64,000 nucleotides of DNA, taken from assembly GCA_910574455.1 (NCBI GenBank), contig CAJSYZ010000006.1, positions 434,001-498,000 of the forward strand. Reading direction: 5' to 3'. The notes beneath the pieces were generated by a model. That model was not told where the DNA came from and searched no databases. It saw only the letters and a program-made list of their open reading frames with translations. The stretch comes from Trichaptum fuscoviolaceum (Eukaryota; Basidiomycota; Agaricomycetes; Hymenochaetales; Trichaptaceae). A program made the translations under genes and the position numbers. This document shows, piece after piece, positions 59,818-64,000 of this stretch (positions are counted from its first letter, which is position 1; each line of letters starts with the position of its first letter).

Positions 59818-60819
59818 GATTCACGGTGGAATGGCTGGATGATGATCTTGGGGACGATACCCGCTCCCACTTCACACTTATACAAAGTAGTTGAAGTCAG
59901 TTTTCTGATTTCCCATTCTTCTAGAAAGAGAGAGGGAGCTATTAGTGCTTTGTACTATGACTTGGATAAACCGCAAGTTGAACTGATAGGAGATAACAAA
60001 TGATTTCTTCCGGATGACTTGATTATAAGGCTTCTTTTCATTTTAAGCACAAACGAACAAGAAAATGAGTCATGTTAACTCCGAAGAAGTCGGGAGGATA
60101 CAACCCACTGCACAAGAAGCTGCTCCATCAGCTCTAGAAGGATTTCGAAGAAAGCCACGAGTAACTCACCATACAACCAGTCATCCCTGTACTCAACCCG
60201 AAACTTGAACTAGAACCGTGCCAAAATGGGAAATGGGCCAACTTGAACTTGAATGCATCCCAACCTGCTTCGGAAGGAGTAATTTGCATGAAGGCGCGTT
60301 TCTCGTCCTCGGAGCTGAGGGAATCGCGCTGTCGGCCGACGATCAACTCATACTGCACATTGAAACCGAGCGTTCTCCATTTAGGCGGCAATGGTGGCGG
60401 GGCAGAGGTGTTTGGCAAGGAATGGGGACACGACAACTTGGATGATGTCGAAAATGCAGTTATAATCATTCCCTTCGCTGCATTTGCAAATTGAGTTGTG
60501 AGTCGCTTTGTCGACGTCTGGTGGACTTTGTGCATGCAAGCGGAATATTGGGACGCATCAAACTGCCCGGTGATACATAGCCCCGTATATACGAATCCGA
60601 CCGCGCAACTTCGCAACTTTTCTCTCCTCACTGTTGTATGTGTTGAGAGAGCGTAGCTGTTCAGCATCCTTCCCATGTTTTTGGGCTCTTTCGCCGCTCA
60701 GGCCAGGCGAACTTAGGCTTAGATGTCGATTGAGCAGGGATCCCTGAGGTGAGTGTAGACGGTAGGGATAGAGACTCGTCCCCTGACTGCTCAGTGCAAG
60801 TCCTGTGGCCGCTTATTGT

Positions 60820-61410
60820 TGAGCTGGAGATGGTCGAGGAAAAGAGGAACGATGAAACGAGAAGAAGCTGACGCGGCCATCGTTCCTTCCGGTGACAAGA
60901 AAGTCGGAGTCGTACTGAAAAGTTGTCACTGACGAGTCGGGGATGAATGAATGTGAAGAAAATCATACCCATTTGCAGATTCCATACGCGAACGGATGTG
61001 TCCAATCCCCCACGCCCAAGAAAAAAGACAATACAATTTTCGGCGTAAATCTTATGCAGATTTTCTCGGAGAACATATGGACATTCCCCGTGCCGATGCT
61101 CCAAAGCTGAAGAAGCCTGTGAGTATTATGATTCAAAAAATAAAAGAACAACTTACTCGAGAAGTACAGTAGAAGCTTTCGCTCACTGATTACCGCACGC
61201 ACATCCCCTCCTGGTGCCTGTGAGCGCCGGTTCAGTAACTTGCCTCTTTGCACATTCCAAACGTCGGTGATGCGTCTCGCGATTCAAAACCTGGGAGGAA
61301 CAGACCTCGGATGCAAGTGCAGCAACCAGTTTTAACGTCCTGCACTCATCAGCCACCACTGATGATGAGCTCTCTGGCGTAGCTCTATCCATTGGAGAAG
61401 GTTCACTCAT
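60820..61410 (-). pseudogene. WD40-repeat relic, right arm
   Basis: Inverted copy of 32740-33330 with the same frame breaks. Confidence 0.4.
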
Positions 61411-61581
61411 GATATATGGTGACGGATGTAATCACTCTACCATCACCAATTGCTGAAGGAATTCGTGTTGTCAACTGTGGAGGTAGACGTGTGCGCATGC
61501 GCCCCAGTGTGCTCGCCATTGCTTTAGTCGGTAAGGGGATACGCGTCGGGATAAATTTGCGAGAGAAGCCTGGGGCAAGAC

Positions 61582-61962
61582 TTGGGGCAACCACCTGCTG
61601 TGGGCGCAGTAAATTGCGTAGACGGTAGTGGTTTCGTGTCCTCTGCAAAAGCGGTCGAACTCCTACCCCCTGGGTTTCCATACGAGCCGTGCCGAACGAG
61701 CCGAAACGCGTCGACCCACAGGGAGCTACAAAAGTATCGTGCAGACGTACGTGAGCTGCGCAAGGCGTTGAAACCGATAGAACAATTTGAGCATGCTGAG
61801 ACAGGCAGAGTGAGTGAGTCGGCAGATGCGCGGCGGAAGAAAAAAGAGAGTATACACAGCAAACTCAACAGTGAAACGAAAGGCCTACTACCTCTTGTAG
61901 TAGTAACCTCAGTTCTAGTTGGTGGCATTCACGAGTCGGGGCGTAGAGCAGTAGTAACTTGA
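61582..61962 (+). CDS. Small charged open frame, right-arm copy, doubtful
   Basis: Identical to the doubtful frame at 32188-32568. Listed for completeness only. Confidence 0.2.
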   Translation: MGQPPAVGAVNCVDGSGFVSSAKAVELLPPGFPYEPCRTSRNASTHRELQKYRADVRELRKALKPIEQFEHAETGRVSESADARRKKKESIHSKLNSETKGLLPLVVVTSVLVGGIHESGRRAVVT

Positions 61963-62349
61963 AGCCTGTGAGACTCCGAGTCCAAGTCGGAGGAGGCTCG
62001 GCTCAGCTTCAACTTGAAGTTCTTGAATTGATGACGAGTCAACTTCAAGTTGAACTCTGACCCGACTCCGACTCAGCCTGAGGCTCCAACTTGAACTTGA
62101 ACTTGAACTTGAACTTGAACTTGAAGTACCGCCGTCACGCCGGCCGGACAGCCTGAGTGCCACTCACCAGTGCTGGGCCAGCCTTCAAGCTCACTCAGGT
62201 CCGGTGTCCGGCCTTGAACTCAGGCTCGGACTCGGACTCGGACTCGGACTCGAACTCGGACTCGAACCGTATACTACTACTAGTAGTAGTAGTAAAGTTG
62301 AGATTGTGACAACTTGCCAGTCTGAGTGGACAGAACTGGAAGCTTAAGC

Positions 62350-63883
62350 TAGGGCATGACACGGGTGCACCTGCAGGTGTACCCGGATCCGTGAAGCGCA
62401 GGTACCTGCGCAAAAAAACTGATACCTGGATCCGACCCGGAACCGTGGGAAACGGATCCGGGTCTACCTGGACCCGTTACCTGCAGGTATTGCAGGTACC
62501 TGATACGATCCGCAGGTAATAACAGTAAGTAGTGTAGTAATAGGAGTTAAAAAAATAATAACATACCAAGTATCCCGGAGGAGGACAGCCTTGCATGGAC
62601 CACGACCAGTCGAAAGGCAGTGGTGGTGCTGCCGAATAGCGGGAGAAGAAAGGAATGGGACCACAGTTCAACGCTTTGCCAGGCGTTCCGTGGGCGAGTT
62701 CGCAAGCCCAGCATGCGAGCTGACCTTGGTGATGTAGCAAGAGTGGATTTGGGCGGGGGCGCGCCATCGTTCGAAGCCTGCTCGGAGAATGCGATGGGGA
62801 CATCTTGTCTTTTGCTGGATTGCCTCTGCCCCGCCTGGTGCTGCCGTTACCAATCTCCGGTGACGGCGCCCGCAATTGATTGTTATTGCAGGTGCGGGTG
62901 CCTCGCGCGTCGAGTGCCACACCGCCAGGGAGTTCGGGAAAGGGGACATGGTTTGCGCAGGGATGATCGGCGAGACAGAGATAGGGATCATAGGGTCTTC
63001 GATGATAGACCGCCTCGCAGGCACCACAACGACGACAAGTCGCACCATCGCCCTCGTGAAGATGACTTGCTGGCCCTCCCCGTCGACGCGATCGCTTCCG
63101 CTTGGGCGAATCTGGATGGCCTTGGAGAGGGCGAGGAGGCGGTCGCCCTGTGTGGGCGACATTGGGCGACGGTGACAGGCACCAAGGGGTTGCGGCGGTG
63201 GAAGTTGGCTGACGACACATACCACTTGTGAGGCGGCATCATGAGTGTGGACGATAGTGAGTGTCACGGTTGCTGAACGAGCAGCATGTCGAGGGCGACG
63301 AGCGGAGTCGATGGAAGGGGAGATCAGCACGGAAAGGAGATGAAAAAAGCAATAAAAAGACGTACCAGCAGACCGATTCAACCTCTGCAGTACGAGATTC
63401 TTGCTTGGTCTTCGCCGCGCACCGGCCTCGCCGAGCTCGCGGTCCTATTCTGTCTTGCGGTCGCCCGCGCGGACGGACGACTTGCAGGCGGTCTCTGAGC
63501 GCAGAGTCGAGTCCGCCGCCAAGTTGGCGAGCGCGCATTTGGCGGGGAGGCGATTATCGGGCTCGAGGTTGTCATCGAAGTTGGCAGGGGTCAAGAAATC
63601 AAGTATAACTTCCATAGGGAGCTTCGAGATAGCTCGGAAGTGGTCATGTCGAGTAAAAAGTAATGGCACATCGTTGCGTTCGTCGCGCTCAAGGTCAGTG
63701 CACGTGATTGACCGGGTACCTGCAGGTACCCGGTCAGGTACCTGGGCTCAAGAAATACAAACCTGGATCTGCAGGTAATCGTGGGAACCAGGTACCTGCG
63801 CACAGGTGCACCTGGAACCGCAGGTATTTGAGCGCAGGTACCTGCAGGTACCCACGGATGACCTGCACCCGTGTCATGCTCTA
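62350..63883. mobile_element. Non-autonomous hAT-like element, 1534 bp
   Basis: Terminal inverted repeats TAGGGCATGACACGGGTGC and, on the other side, TAGAGCATGACACGGGTGC (one mismatch). They are flanked by an exact 8-bp duplication GCTTAAGC (62342-62349 and 63884-63891). The left arm of the large repeat preserves the empty site with one GCTTAAGC. An 8-bp duplication and YARNG-type ends are hallmarks of the hAT superfamily. Subterminal zones are packed with GGTACCTGCAGGT and similar palindromes (62370-62520 and 63715-63870), probably transposase-binding sites. The 1.2-kb GC-rich interior has overlapping open frames on both strands but no transposase domain. It could be a captured host segment that I cannot name. 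Confidence 0.9.
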
Positions 63884-64000
63884 GCTTAAGCTGCTTAAGA
63901 CTGGATCATTCAGCTGCCAGTGGCTAGTAGTAGTACGGTACCCTGCCAGTGAGTACTAATAGTAGGTAGTAGTAGTCGCCAAACATCACTGGCATGCCAG

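Larger units (their letters stand above)
55112..64000 (-). repeat. Right arm of the inverted repeat (start of second large-element copy)
   Basis: Reverse-complement copy of 31698-39043, interrupted by a 1534-bp insertion plus its 8-bp duplication. Without these the arm is 7347 bp against 7346 bp on the left. It begins with the same terminus (CATCAGGGAAACTACTTTC) as 18878 and runs off the window, so it is probably the first third of a second 20-kb element. Confidence 0.95.

Overview
The window looks like a nuclear chromosome segment of a basidiomycete, probably an Agaricomycete. Genes carry many short (about 45-65 nt) GT-AG introns. The gene families are typical of mushrooms: F-box proteins, thaumatin-like proteins, a divergent G-alpha, a Plavaka-type transposase and an alpha-1,3-glucan synthase fragment. 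All family names come from reading translations; no database search was run.

Layout. (1) 0.7-8.4 kb: two tandem paralogues of one F-box gene (both minus strand) separated by a degraded Pro/Gly-rich coding relic. (2) 8.9-18.35 kb: an F-box/LRR gene, a small single-membrane-span protein, a secreted basidiomycete-type protein and a PH-domain-like protein. (3) 18.9-39.0 kb: a region that behaves as one very large DNA transposon. It has a perfect 23-bp inverted repeat at 18878-18900 and 39021-39043, and very many short palindromic and tandem motifs. It carries a Plavaka-type transposase, a divergent DUF6532-like gene, an Arg/Ser-rich coiled-coil protein, an intact DEDDy 3'-5' exonuclease, a WD40 relic and an intron-containing internal fragment of alpha-1,3-glucan synthase. 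(4) 39.0-55.1 kb: ordinary host DNA with two thaumatin-like genes, RNA polymerase II subunit RPB9, a divergent G-alpha and a large Ser/Pro-rich hypothetical protein. (5) 55.1-64.0 kb: an almost identical, inverted copy of 31.7-39.0 kb. It reads as the first part of a second copy of the large element and continues past the window edge. This copy alone carries a 1.5-kb hAT-like insertion with an 8-bp target duplication.

The main story is the mobile DNA. Two near-identical copies of a large cargo-bearing element lie head to head around 16 kb of host genes that include RPB9. The cargo includes a host gene fragment captured as DNA (introns kept, catalytic segment deleted) and a clean exonuclease gene. 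Several cargo genes carry single-base frameshifts, many in homopolymers. These are either real decay or residual sequencing error, and that distinction matters for every 'pseudogene' call here.
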